From Streptomyces flaveus (GTDB lineage Bacteria; Actinomycetota; Actinomycetes; Streptomycetales; Streptomycetaceae): a DNA stretch of 64,000 nucleotides. Each line of letters starts with the position of its first letter. Within the stretch, counting starts at the first letter, position 1. The position numbers and the translations under genes are program-made. The stretch is from assembly GCF_014647675.1 (NCBI RefSeq), contig NZ_BMPQ01000026.1, positions 1 to 64,000 of the forward strand, given 5' to 3'. This document shows, one piece after another, positions 1 to 8,595 of this stretch. The notes under the pieces are model-generated. The model did no database searches. It was not told where the DNA came from and saw only the letters and a program-made list of their open reading frames with translations.

Positions 1-215
1 ACAGACAGCTCCTCCCCCAGCCGGTGGATCACATGGTCCGAGCCGGCCGGATCAAGTAACTCGAGGGGCAGTTCGGCCCACTGCGGGAACCGCGTATCGA
101 CCAGGCGCCTGGCCAGTGCGGCATCGATCGCGGGATGGATGTCCGCGGTTCTCCCGGTCGCCAAGAGCAGCTCCTGCGGTCGGCCCGCTCCGTGCGGCGG
201 GCAGTCTGGGGCCAT
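1..215 (-). CDS. Aminoglycoside phosphotransferase-family protein, N-terminal part (cut by window edge)
   Basis: A frame opens at the ATG at 215 and runs off the left edge without a stop (71 codons). It contains RRLVDTRFPQWAELPL, which resembles the N-terminal helix of the APH/ChoK family of protein-kinase-like phosphotransferases. The ATP-binding and catalytic motifs would lie beyond the edge, so the substrate cannot be told. The first 20 residues are Pro/Gly rich and no clear ribosome site precedes 215, so the start may lie further in. Codon 53 (57-59) is TTA, the leucine codon that in Streptomyces depends on the bldA tRNA. Confidence 0.6.
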   Translation of the reverse strand, partial: MAPDCPPHGAGRPQELLLATGRTADIHPAIDAALARRLVDTRFPQWAELPLELLDPAGSDHVIHRLGEELS

Positions 216-740
216 CACAGTAGGTCGCGACCTCGCCTGTCGACCGGTTTTCTCGACGCATTCGATATCTCGGCCGGCATGTCGGCATCTGACACAGGCA
301 CTCATTGATCAGTAACGGATACACCGCGGTCGCGAGGGCAGGCACGCGATCACCCTGAGTGAACTCCACTCGTCCAGGGCCTGGTTCAGAGAAGATCTGT
401 GCAGTGCTTGGTCGTCAACTGGCTGCCGCACCTCGCGCCGGAACCAGTCGTACTCGTGAAGACGGCGGAAGGTGTCCTACGTGGCGGCGGGTCAGTGGGC
501 GCGGTGGTGGGTCCTGGGGGTGTGCAGTCCACGGCGTGAGCATTTCTCCTCGTCGTGTTCACGCGTCGCTCGTTTGAGCGCCTGAAGGGCAAACTCCCCC
601 TGGATGTTCACCCTTTTGCGAAGTGCTTGTCTGGAACGCGCGCAACCCGACCCAGATCGCTTCGGCTGCCTGACGGCCTGTAGCGTGCCAGCGGCCAGGT
701 GCAACGGAGTGGGCACACAGCGGTGGGGATGACAGGGAGC
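216..740. other. Gene-poor stretch with a possible gene remnant and palindromic repeat copy A
   Basis: No intact gene is convincing here. On the minus strand a frame between stops at 477-479 and 302-304 reads like protein (it includes FRRLHEYDWFRREV and ends GVSVTDQ). It has no start and no family I recognise, so it may be a decayed gene end. The 76-bp palindromic element at 536-611 occupies the right half. The 240-330 stretch is somewhat AT-richer and could hold the promoter of the leftmost gene. Confidence 0.4.
536..611 (+). repeat. 76-bp palindromic interspersed element, copy A
   Basis: Imperfect palindrome opening GTGAGCATTT and closing with ATGTTCAC, with an inner pair GTGTTCA...TTGAGCG. 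It aligns without gaps to 16455-16530 (inverted) and 27602-27677 (inverted), all exactly 76 bp. Similarity with copy B continues about 35 bp to the left (from about 501). Confidence 0.75.
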
Positions 741-1406
741 ATGATGGCCGGGGGCATACGAAGCAGCCGGATCACGCCACTCAGCAGGATGGGCATGCCG
801 GTCGTCAATCCGTGGAAGTCGGTGCGGCGTACGGCCGCGGTGATGGTGTTCGGGTGGGCGTCTGCGGCAGGCACCACGTGGGTCGCATACCTGGCTCTGG
901 GGATGAAGGCGGTTCCCATCATGGCCGGGGTGCCTCTCTGCATCCTCTTCGCCGTGGCGCTGATCCTGCTCCACCGCGCCGCGTGGCTGGCCGTATTGTC
1001 CGCGGTGCCCTCCCTGTTCGTCCTCGTCGGGGCCGTCCAGTACGCCCCCGAAGCAGCCCTGGAGCAGCGCGGAGTGCGCGAGAGCGTTGTCATCGTGGCC
1101 GACAGCGCCGCCGGTACATCGAGCGACAACCACCGCTTCACCCTTCGGGGCAAGGACGGAAGCGAGCTCGAGGAGAAGCTGGAGTACAACGGCGACGCTT
1201 GGGCTCCAAAAGTGGGCGACCGGCTCGACGTCATCAGTGACCCGCAGGGCGAGGTGCCGATGGAGGAAGCGGACGAGGTGGATGCCTCGGGACGGCTGGA
1301 CGGCCTGATCGGCGGCACGGTGACGTGGACCCTGATGGTGGTCCTTGCGGGCTGGCGCGGCCATGTCCGCCGCCGCCGAGGCATCGAGTACGACCTGCCG
1401 GTGTGA
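741..1406 (+). CDS. DUF3592-like integral membrane protein
   Basis: A 221-residue protein with membrane segments near residues 25-45, 50-70 and 75-95, a soluble part of about 90 residues rich in charged residues, and a last membrane segment (GGTVTWTLMVVLAGW) before a short Arg-rich cytoplasmic tail. The soluble part (RFTLRGKDGSELEEKLEYN... VGDRLDVISDP) has the pattern of DUF3592 proteins; their function is not known. Start choice is uncertain: AGGGAG stands just before the ATG pair at 741/744, while 789 is also possible. A small inverted repeat after the stop (about 1408-1430) could be its terminator. Confidence 0.7.
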   Translation: MMAGGIRSSRITPLSRMGMPVVNPWKSVRRTAAVMVFGWASAAGTTWVAYLALGMKAVPIMAGVPLCILFAVALILLHRAAWLAVLSAVPSLFVLVGAVQYAPEAALEQRGVRESVVIVADSAAGTSSDNHRFTLRGKDGSELEEKLEYNGDAWAPKVGDRLDVISDPQGEVPMEEADEVDASGRLDGLIGGTVTWTLMVVLAGWRGHVRRRRGIEYDLPV

Positions 1407-1552
1407 CTGACCTCCGTACGGCGGTCAGCGGCTCGCACCGGAACCCCGCCCAAGCCGAGCGCAGCGGCCGGGCACCATCAAGTCGCCCCAGGAGTTAGGT
1501 TGTTGCCGATTTGATGAGCTGCGTTCTGATGAACTGAAGAGGGAAGGTCTCC

Positions 1553-2455
1553 ATGAGCAGTGATGCTCTCAGCCAGGACCCCGCCGGGCTGAGGAGGCGG
1601 ATCGACACCACCAAGGCGCACCCGGCACGCGTCTACGACGTCTTCCTCGGGGGCAAGGACAACTACCCCACCGACCGCGCCGCCGCGGCCGCGGCGCTCG
1701 CGGCCAACCCGCGCGGTTACCTCGATGTGCGGCACAACCGTGACTTCATGCGGCGGGCCGTGACCCGGCTGGTCCAGGAGGACGGCATCCGGCAGTTCCT
1801 CGACATCGGCACGGGGCTGCCGACCGCCGAGAACGTCCACCAGATCGCCCAGCGGATCATCCCCGAGTCGCGGGTCGTGTACGTCGACAACGACCCGGTG
1901 GTACTCGCGCACGCGCGCGCCCTGCTGACCAGTGGGCCCGAGGGGCGTACGGACTACATCGACGCGGACTTCAAGAACCCCGCGCAGATCCTCGAACTGG
2001 CCGCGAAGACCCTCGACTTCGACGAGCCGATCGCGCTCGCGCTGGTGGCGATCCTGCACTTCGTCGAGGACGAGGAGGCCTACCCGGTCGTACGCGAGCT
2101 GATGGACGCGCTGCCGTCCGGGAGCCGTCTCGTACTCAGCCACATCACCGAGGACCTCAACCCGGACAAGATCCGCGCGGTGCAGCGGACGTACACCGAG
2201 CGCGGGTTCACGTTCGTGCTCCGCTCCAAGGACGAGGTCGAGCGGTTCTTCACCGAGACGCCCGGCGTGCAGCTCGACGAGCCCGGTGTCGTCCCCGTCC
2301 ACCACTGGCACCCCAGCCCGGCGCCCGCCCCCGAAGCCGCGGCCCCGGCCGACTTCGAGACCCTCGACGACATCGAGAAGATCCGCTACCGGGACATCAA
2401 CGACGTGACGGACGCCGACATCAACGTCTACGCGGCGGCCGGCCGCAAGGCATAA
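1553..2455 (+). CDS. SAM-dependent methyltransferase (Methyltransf_19 / DUF574 family)
   Basis: 300 residues, the usual length for this actinobacterial family, expanded in Streptomyces. N-terminal ARVYDVFLGGKDNYPTDR is the family signature; LDIGTGLPT (about residues 83-91) is the glycine-rich SAM loop and VVYVDNDPVVL holds the acidic residue expected to bind the ribose. The fold is a class I Rossmann methyltransferase; the methyl acceptor is unknown for most members. A GAGGGAAGG ribosome site precedes the ATG by 7-8 nt. It is convergent with the phosphotransferase that follows, with only about 20 bp between stops. Confidence 0.9.
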   Translation: MSSDALSQDPAGLRRRIDTTKAHPARVYDVFLGGKDNYPTDRAAAAAALAANPRGYLDVRHNRDFMRRAVTRLVQEDGIRQFLDIGTGLPTAENVHQIAQRIIPESRVVYVDNDPVVLAHARALLTSGPEGRTDYIDADFKNPAQILELAAKTLDFDEPIALALVAILHFVEDEEAYPVVRELMDALPSGSRLVLSHITEDLNPDKIRAVQRTYTERGFTFVLRSKDEVERFFTETPGVQLDEPGVVPVHHWHPSPAPAPEAAAPADFETLDDIEKIRYRDINDVTDADINVYAAAGRKA

Positions 2456-2476
2456 AGGCAGAGGGCCGGGGCGCCG

Positions 2477-3403
2477 TCAGTACGTGCTGAACCACGTCTC
2501 CGCGAGCGCGTCCAGCGTCGGCTTCGGCGGGGCGGGGAGTTCGCGGAGGCACCAGGGCAGATTGCTGTAGATGTGCAGGAGGGCGTACGCCATGAGGGTG
2601 CGGGGATTGAACGGGGGGCGGCCGTACGCGTCGTAGAACCGCTTGAACAGGCGTGGGTCGCAGCTCGTCAGGAACAGGCCCGCGCCGACGAAGTCGTACG
2701 CCGGGTCACCGATCATGGCCGGTTCGAAGTCGAACAGGCCGGTCAGGCGCCGGCCTTGGGGGTCCACCGTCAGGTGCTGGCGCGTGAACTCGGTGTGCAG
2801 GAGCACGCGTCGCGGCGGAGGCGGCAGCGGGACCGTGTCCAGGAACCAGGGGATCTGTTCCAGCCACGCCGGTGAGAGGCCGACGGCCCGTTGCTGCTCG
2901 ACTGCCTGCGCCCGCTGCGCGGCGATCAGCGTGCGCCAGTCCGCCGGGCCCACGGCGGCCGCGATCGGTGCCGGGTCCAGGGCGTGCAGCGCGGCGAGGG
3001 CCTCGGCGGCCTCCGTGATGATCCGGTCCTGGTCCGCGGAAGGGATCCGCGGCCACTCCTGATCGAGGTCCACACCGGGCAGACGGGACATCAGGACGTA
3101 GTGCCAGCCGTTCTTGTACGCGCCCGCCGAGTGCAACTGCGGTGTCGAAACCGGGAGTCTGCCGTACAGGTGGCTGAGCACCTTCTCCTCACGTACGCAC
3201 TCGTTCTGCTCGAACGCGGGATACAGCTTGACCACGTGCGCCTCACCGATGGCGTACACCGGCAGCGAACCCTCCTCGAAGCGGACGATCCGTTGCCCGG
3301 CCAGGCCGAGTCGTTCACACAGGTCCGCGACGGCGGGGCGCAGCAGCGCCTCGTCGCGGACGACTGCGTCCAGCTCCTCGCCGGTCTCCACGAGTGGCAG
3401 CAT
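2477..3403 (-). CDS. APH-family phosphotransferase
   Basis: 308 residues from the ATG at 3403, which has GGGAGAG 6 nt upstream; the frame continues further up but without protein character. Kinase-like fold: VVKLYP (residues about 60-65) supplies the ATP lysine, HTEFTRQHLT is a divergent form of the catalytic HGDLHxxN loop (Glu where Asp is usual), and LFDFEPAMIGDPAYDF is the metal-binding D-x-E/D segment followed by the conserved GDPxxD. The altered catalytic loop leaves open whether it is an active kinase. The substrate (antibiotic, sugar or small alcohol) cannot be told. Confidence 0.8.
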   Translation of the reverse strand: MLPLVETGEELDAVVRDEALLRPAVADLCERLGLAGQRIVRFEEGSLPVYAIGEAHVVKLYPAFEQNECVREEKVLSHLYGRLPVSTPQLHSAGAYKNGWHYVLMSRLPGVDLDQEWPRIPSADQDRIITEAAEALAALHALDPAPIAAAVGPADWRTLIAAQRAQAVEQQRAVGLSPAWLEQIPWFLDTVPLPPPPRRVLLHTEFTRQHLTVDPQGRRLTGLFDFEPAMIGDPAYDFVGAGLFLTSCDPRLFKRFYDAYGRPPFNPRTLMAYALLHIYSNLPWCLRELPAPPKPTLDALAETWFSTY

Positions 3404-3564
3404 GGGTGCTCTCCCAGCTAGCGATCCAAATCGATCCAAAGCGATCAACAGGGCTTTGTTTCCCCGCAGTTGGGGTCCCTCGGAGGTGAGGTTCCTCGGT
3501 CGAGGGCCTGCGCCGCCCCGCAGCATCGCATACTCCGGGACAAGATCAGACACTTCAACCTTTG

Positions 3565-3590
3565 GCCATGACTTGCCATGACTTGCCGTG
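3565..3590. repeat. Short tandem repeat, unit GCCATGACTT
   Basis: Two perfect and one partial 10-bp units lie upstream of the phosphotransferase gene (start 3403), in the gap that separates it from the convergent-side stop of the HTH/DUF2690 gene. It could be a helical-phase binding site; no regulator is indicated. Confidence 0.45.
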
Positions 3591-3676
3591 CCTTTTCGAG
3601 AGAGCTTCGAGAGAGCAAGGCGATGTGCGGTGCAGCCGAGAGTGGGGGAGCGGCCGGCCCTCACTGGCCCGCAGGT

Positions 3677-4516
3677 TCATCGCTGTGCTTCCAGCGGAGC
3701 GCTTACGCACTCCTTTTTGCCGCTCGCCCCGGACAGGAGACAGGCCCGGACAGTCGTTCCGGGGCGAGTCGCGGCCATGTCGGTGAAGACGTAGGACTCC
3801 GTGTCGATGTCATCCGTGATGTCGGCGCTGCGGACGGGACCGCCCGCCGTCATCTCCAGCCGGTCGCCGATGCGCGTACTCCACGTCCGGGCCCAACTGG
3901 CCTCGCACTTCTCGCTGTAGTGCAGTTGCATCCAAGCCCCGGTGGCCGTGCGACGCGTGGCGAGGGTGTCCGCATCGTGGCAGTACATGTGGCTCGGGTT
4001 CTGGCCCTCACAGGTGTTTCCCCGACAGCGGGGTCCGGGAGCGGACGATGCCGGGGAGGGGGACCGGGACGACCGCGGTTCGGCGTCCTGGCGCGGCAGA
4101 AGAAGGAGGGCCACCGTCACGCTTCCGACGGCCACGGCACACACCGACGCGAGGACGGCCATGACCGCACGCTTGTGACCGGTACGTGTGTCCTCCTGCG
4201 GAGTTGGGGCTGAGGTCGGGGCCGGGATCGACGTCGTACCCGTACCCGTCCCGTCCGTCCCGCGCCCGCTCCACCCCGACTCCGCGATCTCCCACAGCGC
4301 GAGGCACCGACTGTCCGGTTCGCGGGCAAGACGGCACAGGTCCTGCACCGCCTGGCGTGGCGGCAGCGCCTTGCCGCCCAGGTAGCGGTCCCAGGACGAC
4401 TTGCTGTACGCGGTCCGCTCCGCCAGACCGGCCAGGCTCAGGCCCGTGCATACCTTCAACTCCCGTAGCGCGGCGGCCAGTCGTGCGCGTTCCGGTGACG
4501 GCGTCGGCCCAGTCAT
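3677..4516 (-). CDS. Membrane-anchored HTH protein with C-terminal DUF2690
   Basis: 279 residues. N-terminal XRE-like HTH (about residues 10-75; TAYSKSSWDRYLGGKALPPR), a Ser/Thr/Pro linker, one membrane segment (about 118-140, AVMAVLASVCAVAVGSVTVALLLL) and an outside DUF2690 domain with paired cysteines (CRGNTCEGQNP, SEKCEASWART). Layout and orientation suggest a one-component sensor: DNA binding inside, ligand sensing outside. It follows the gene at 4545-5408 by 28 bp in the same direction; the two share the HTH type and are probably co-transcribed. DUF2690 function is unknown. Confidence 0.8.
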   Translation of the reverse strand: MTGPTPSPERARLAAALRELKVCTGLSLAGLAERTAYSKSSWDRYLGGKALPPRQAVQDLCRLAREPDSRCLALWEIAESGWSGRGTDGTGTGTTSIPAPTSAPTPQEDTRTGHKRAVMAVLASVCAVAVGSVTVALLLLPRQDAEPRSSRSPSPASSAPGPRCRGNTCEGQNPSHMYCHDADTLATRRTATGAWMQLHYSEKCEASWARTWSTRIGDRLEMTAGGPVRSADITDDIDTESYVFTDMAATRPGTTVRACLLSGASGKKECVSAPLEAQR

Positions 4517-4544
4517 CCCGGTGTCATTCCGTGTCGTCCCCCTG

Positions 4545-5408
4545 TCATCCCTGGTGGGCTTTCCAGGCCTGCGGGCCGGTCCGGAGGGCTTTCCAGGTGT
4601 GCGGGCCGACGAGGCCGTCGTTGGGCAACCCGGCCCGCTTCTGGATGATCTTGACCGCGCGTTGCGTCAGCGGACCGTAGATCCCGTCGATCTTCCCCGG
4701 CGATATGCCCGCCCGGCGTAGCAGGCACTGTGCCTCGGCCACCTTCGGCCCGGCGTGGCCGTACGCCAGGAGGGCGTCCTGGGTGCGGCTGTTGCCCGCG
4801 TACCAGTGGTCGTCGATCCGCTCCACCCGGCAGGCGTACGTGGGCTTCGACCGCGACGACGCTGCCGCGGCGGACGGGGAGAGGGAGTCCGCCGCCGCTC
4901 TGCCCGCGCCGTCCGCGGGCCGTGTAACCACCAGGACCGCCGCGGAAGCGGCTACCACCAGGGTCAACGCGCCCGCCACGAGCGCGACGCGCGGTGAAGG
5001 TATGTGCAGCCGCGCCTTCTTGGTCCCGGCCGACAGGCTCTCCGGCACGGCCGTGGTCGCTTCCACCGCTTCCGCCGTTTCGGCGGTTCCTGTTGCTTCG
5101 GTTGTCCTGGGTGCTTCCGGTGCGGATGCGGCTCCCCGTCTGTCTCCCCAGGCCTCGGCGGCGACCTCGTGCAGCGCGAGCAGCCGTGTCGGATCGTCGC
5201 CCTCGATCCGGGCCATCGCCTCGACGGCCTCCCGGGGCGGCAGCGACCTTCCGCCCAGATACCGTTCCCACGACTTCGCGCTGTACCCCGTTTTCGCGGC
5301 CAACTGCCGCATGGTCAGCCCGCTGTGGTCCTTCAGCCGACGCAGGCGCACCACCAACTGGCGGACGCGCGGATCAAGTTCGGTGGGCAGCTCTTTCCAA
5401 CGCGGCAT
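4545..5408 (-). CDS. Membrane-anchored HTH protein with peptidoglycan-binding domain
   Basis: 287 residues from the ATG at 5408 (GGGGGAA just upstream). N-terminal HTH (about 10-80) closely like that of the next gene (GYSAKSWERYLGGRSLPPRE), an Ala/Thr-rich linker, one membrane segment near residues 150-172 (VALVAGALTLVVAASAAVLVV) and a C-terminal PG_binding_1 domain (KVAEAQCLLRRAGISPG...IDGIYGPLTQRAVKIIQ). The design, DNA-binding inside and wall-binding outside, suggests a regulator that responds to the cell wall. A secreted peptidoglycan-binding protein is divergently encoded 300 bp away and is a plausible target. Confidence 0.85.
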   Translation of the reverse strand: MPRWKELPTELDPRVRQLVVRLRRLKDHSGLTMRQLAAKTGYSAKSWERYLGGRSLPPREAVEAMARIEGDDPTRLLALHEVAAEAWGDRRGAASAPEAPRTTEATGTAETAEAVEATTAVPESLSAGTKKARLHIPSPRVALVAGALTLVVAASAAVLVVTRPADGAGRAAADSLSPSAAAASSRSKPTYACRVERIDDHWYAGNSRTQDALLAYGHAGPKVAEAQCLLRRAGISPGKIDGIYGPLTQRAVKIIQKRAGLPNDGLVGPHTWKALRTGPQAWKAHQG

Positions 5409-5707
5409 GTTCCCCCACTCGCGTTTGCGGTCCCTGGTCCGGGACCCCGTTCCCCATCGCATTCTGCATCGGCAACCACGGCCCACACCGGACAGCGGTT
5501 CCCACACCCGTACGGAATCGGCCACCGCCCGCCACAGCCGTCCCGCCGTACCGACTCGGCAGACAACAACCTCGCAGGTCAGCGCATGGGACGTCCCGCC
5601 GTGACGTCACTTCTGCGGCAACTGTGGCGACTCCTCTCCCCCGCCCCGCAGTCTCGTTTCCGAGCCGGCCGGTGCGGTCGGCTCCGCCCATCGGAAGGGG
5701 AAACGAA
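5409..5707. promoter_or_regulatory. Divergent intergenic region between membrane HTH operon and secreted PG-binding gene
   Basis: 299 bp between divergent starts at 5408 and 5708. It must hold both promoters and is the likeliest binding site of the two membrane-anchored HTH proteins. No clear palindrome was found by eye. Confidence 0.4.
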
Positions 5708-6145
5708 ATGCGAGCCATGACCAGGACGCTCGTCAGCATCGCCGCCGTCGTCGGGATCGCCGGCGGAAGCCTGACGGCCGCCGGCACCAGCTTCGCGGCA
5801 CCCGCGCAGGACACGAAGGCGGTGGCGAGCGCCGGGGCCGTCACGCCGCTCGCGGTGAACAACCTCGGCCTGACCACCGGGGAAGCCAAGAAGCTCCAGG
5901 TGTGGCTGGCGAACTACACCGGCCCGATCGACGGGCAGCTGGGCACCGCAAGCTGGAAGGCGATGCAGCGCATGCTCCAGCAGTGGGAGTACGGCGGCGA
6001 GATCGACGGGGTGGTCGGACCCGAAACGGTGAAGGCGCTGCAGCGCCTGCTGAAGTACGGCGGCTGGGAGTACACCGGCCGGATCGACGGCATCGCCGGA
6101 GACGGGACCAAGGCCGCGTTCAAGCGGTTCGCCAGCGCCCTGTAA
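5708..6145 (+). CDS. Secreted protein with two peptidoglycan-binding repeats
   Basis: 145 residues from the ATG at 5708, preceded by GGAAGGGG. Sec signal peptide (RTLVSIAAVVGIAGGSLTAAG, cleavage probably after TSFA-A near residue 30). The mature part has two PG_binding-like units, each with a Y/W-x-G-x-I-D-G motif (YTGPIDGQLGTASWKAMQRM and YTGRIDGIAGDGTKAAFKRF) plus a middle YGGEIDGVVG unit. No catalytic domain is present, so it probably binds wall peptide or glycan. It is divergent from the HTH/PG-binding sensor gene. Confidence 0.85.
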   Translation: MRAMTRTLVSIAAVVGIAGGSLTAAGTSFAAPAQDTKAVASAGAVTPLAVNNLGLTTGEAKKLQVWLANYTGPIDGQLGTASWKAMQRMLQQWEYGGEIDGVVGPETVKALQRLLKYGGWEYTGRIDGIAGDGTKAAFKRFASAL

Positions 6146-6168
6146 GTACCTGGCCGACCGCACGAAAC

Positions 6169-6210
6169 ACCGCGGCCCGTCCTCCCTCGGGGGAGAGGAC
6201 GGGCCGCGGT
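6169..6210. terminator. Bidirectional hairpin between the PG-binding gene and argS
   Basis: A perfect 16-bp inverted repeat (ACCGCGGCCCGTCCTC and its complement) with a 10-nt loop, between two convergent stops. It has no U-tract, as is common in Streptomyces. Confidence 0.8.
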
Positions 6211-6221
6211 TCCGTCGGGCG

Positions 6222-8000
6222 TCAGAGCCGCTCGGGCGTCCTGATGCCCAGCAGGGCCATGCCCTGGTGGAGGGTCCTGGCCGTGATGTCGCACAGGAAC
6301 AGGCGGTTCTCGACCTGGGCCGGGGTGTCCGCCTTCAGGACCGGGCACTTGTCGTAGAACGACGTGTACAGGGCCGCCAGTTGGTACAGGTACGCCGTCA
6401 GCTTGTGCGGCGCGTACTCGGCGGCGGCCTCCGCGAGCGTCTCCGCGAACCGGTCGATGTGCAGGCCCAGGGCCCGCTCGGCGTCGGCCAGTTCGAGCTC
6501 CGGGTGCGCGGCCGGTTCGGCGGAGCCCGCCTTGCGCAGGATGGACTGGATACGCGCGTACGCGTACTGCAGATACACGCTCGTGTCGCCGTTCAGCGAC
6601 ACCATCTGGTCCAGGTCGAACTTGTAGTCGCGGCTCGCGGACGTCGACAGGTCCGCGTACTTCACCGCGCCGATGCCGACCTGCGCACCGCGCTCGGCGA
6701 TCTCCTCCTCGGACAGCTGACCCTGGGTGTCCTTCTCCCGTACGACGGCCGTGGCGCGGTCGATCGCTTCGTCCAGCAGGTCCACCAGCCGTACGGTCTC
6801 GCCCTCACGCGTCTTGAACGGCTTGCCGTCCTTGCCGAGGACCGTGCCGAACGCCAGCTGTACGGCTTTTGTGTCGCCGTTCAGCCAGCCCGCCCTGCGC
6901 GCCGTCTCGAAGACCATCCTGAAGTGCAGGGACTGGCGTGCGTCCACCACGTACAGCAGGGTGTTCGCCTTCAGGTTGAAAACGCGGTCCCTGATCGCGG
7001 AGAGGTCCGTCGCCGCATAGCCGTAGCCGCCGTCCGACTTCTTCACGATCAGCGGGACCGGGTTGCCGTCCGGGCCCTTGATGTCGTCGAAGAACACGCA
7101 CAGCGCGCCCTCCGAGCGGACCGCGACGCCCGACTCCTCCAGCAGGCGGCACGTCTCGTTCAGCATGTCGTTGTAACCCGACTCGCCGACGATGTCCGGG
7201 TCCCGGATGTCCATGTCCAGCTTGTCGAAGACCGAGAAGAAATAGATCTTCGACTCGTCCACGAACTTCTGCCACAGCGCCAGAGTCTCCGGATCGCCCG
7301 CCTGAAGGTCGACCACCCTGCGGCGCGCCCGCGTCTTGAACGCCTCGTCGGAGTCGAAGAGCGTGCGGGACGCCTTGTAGAGACGGTTCAGGTTCGACAT
7401 GGCCTCCTCGCCGGAGACCTCGCTGTCCTTGTGATCGAGCTCGTGAGGGTGCTCGATCAAGTATTGGATGAGCATGCCGAACTGGGTGCCCCAGTCACCG
7501 ATGTGGTGCCTGCGTACGACCGTCTCGCCGACGAACTCCAGGATCTGGACCAGGGCATCGCCGATGACCGCGGAACGGAGATGGCCTACGTGCATCTCCT
7601 TCGCCACGTTCGGCTGGGCGTAGTCGATGACCGTGGTGCCGGGGTTCTCGGCGTACGGCACGCCGAGGCGGGCCACCGGGTCCGTCGCGCGCTGCGCGAG
7701 GTTCTCGACGATCGCCCTGTCCGTGATCGTGATGTTGAGGAAGCCGGGGCCCGACACCTCGATGCCCTTGATCACGTCACCGCTCACGACCCGCTCGACG
7801 ACACTGCTCGCCAGCTCGCGCGGATTGGCCCTCACCTTCTTCGCCAGCGCCAGGATTCCGTTGGCCTGGAAGTCGGCTCGGTCGCTCCGTCGCAGCAGGG
7901 GGTCGACGTCGGTGTCGGCGCCGGCCGCCGGGAGGGCAGCCGTGAGCGCGGCCGCCAGGCGCTGGTGGACGTGGGCGGTGAGGGACGTGACCGAGGCCAT
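6222..8000 (-). CDS. argS: Arginyl-tRNA synthetase
   Basis: 592 residues, normal for bacterial ArgRS, which charges tRNA-Arg in the cytoplasm. Start at the ATG at 8000 (MASVTSLTAHVHQRL), where the N-terminal tRNA D-loop recognition domain begins. The class I HIGH motif is HVGHLRS in a PNVAKEMHVGHLRSAVIGD segment; the KMSKS region is replaced by KPFKTREG, as is common in ArgRS. The C-terminal DALR anticodon-binding domain ends MALLGIRTPERL. It is divergent from lysS over a 595-bp gap filled with hairpin repeats. Confidence 0.97.
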   Translation of the reverse strand: MASVTSLTAHVHQRLAAALTAALPAAGADTDVDPLLRRSDRADFQANGILALAKKVRANPRELASSVVERVVSGDVIKGIEVSGPGFLNITITDRAIVENLAQRATDPVARLGVPYAENPGTTVIDYAQPNVAKEMHVGHLRSAVIGDALVQILEFVGETVVRRHHIGDWGTQFGMLIQYLIEHPHELDHKDSEVSGEEAMSNLNRLYKASRTLFDSDEAFKTRARRRVVDLQAGDPETLALWQKFVDESKIYFFSVFDKLDMDIRDPDIVGESGYNDMLNETCRLLEESGVAVRSEGALCVFFDDIKGPDGNPVPLIVKKSDGGYGYAATDLSAIRDRVFNLKANTLLYVVDARQSLHFRMVFETARRAGWLNGDTKAVQLAFGTVLGKDGKPFKTREGETVRLVDLLDEAIDRATAVVREKDTQGQLSEEEIAERGAQVGIGAVKYADLSTSASRDYKFDLDQMVSLNGDTSVYLQYAYARIQSILRKAGSAEPAAHPELELADAERALGLHIDRFAETLAEAAAEYAPHKLTAYLYQLAALYTSFYDKCPVLKADTPAQVENRLFLCDITARTLHQGMALLGIRTPERL

Positions 8001-8595
8001 GGGGTGGGTGCCGTTCTCGTCTTGGGTGCGGGTGGATGTTGCCAGTATCCCATGGGGGGTAAAGGGGTTTTTTGTGCGCGCGGGTGGGTTGGGCGGGGTG
8101 TTTTCGCCCCCGCCGCCCCTACCCTCCCCCACTCTCGGCTTCGCTCGAGCGGGGGGACCCCCATCATCCCTGGGGCCGGCCCCAGAGCCCCGCTGGGGGC
8201 GGAGCCCCCGGGCCCCCCTCGGGGCTTCGCCCCGGACCCCGTTTCGGGGGCCAGCCCCCGGGCCCCCGCTCCTCAAACGCCGGAGGGGCTGATTTTCCGC
8301 GGACCTGGGCTGAATTCCGCAGCTGAGCTTCCGCTGCCCAAGCGGATCCTTGCCCAGGGGGCACTTTGCAGCCCAGGCCGGCATCAATCAGCCCGTCCGG
8401 CGCTTGAGGACGAGGCCGTTCAGGCCGATGGGGGTCCAGGGGCGCAGCCCCTGGTGGGGTCTGGGGCGAAGCCCCAGGGACGGGGGCCGTGAAAAGGCGT
8501 TTTCGTGGATGGTGGCGGAGCTGGGAGAATGGGATGGTCAGCCCGGCGGAACAACGTCGCGCCGGGCGATGGCGAAACCCTGAGGAAAGAAGGAC
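8001..8595. promoter_or_regulatory. argS/lysS divergent region, rich in hairpins
   Basis: A 595-bp gap between two housekeeping genes, with no coding frame of protein character. It holds the promoters of both genes near its ends and, between about 8150 and 8490, many G/C hairpins (for example GGGGCTTCGCCCC and GGGGCGAAGCCCC) plus the paired dispersed repeat listed separately. Confidence 0.6.
8269..8414. repeat. Two facing copies of a Streptomyces-type dispersed repeat
   Basis: CTCCTCAAACGCCGGAGGGG at 8269-8288 and AGCCCGTCCGGCGCTTGAGG at 8390-8409 are near-reverse-complements of each other, about 100 bp apart. The core TCCTCAA[A/G]CGCCGGA is a sequence I know to recur between Streptomyces genes. 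The surrounding G/C hairpins extend the unit on both sides (about 8150-8490). Role unknown; transcription termination or REP-like function are options. Confidence 0.6.

Noticed and set aside
6267..8492. A 741-residue plus-strand frame
   Set aside because: Antisense to argS; composition is that of a shadow frame.
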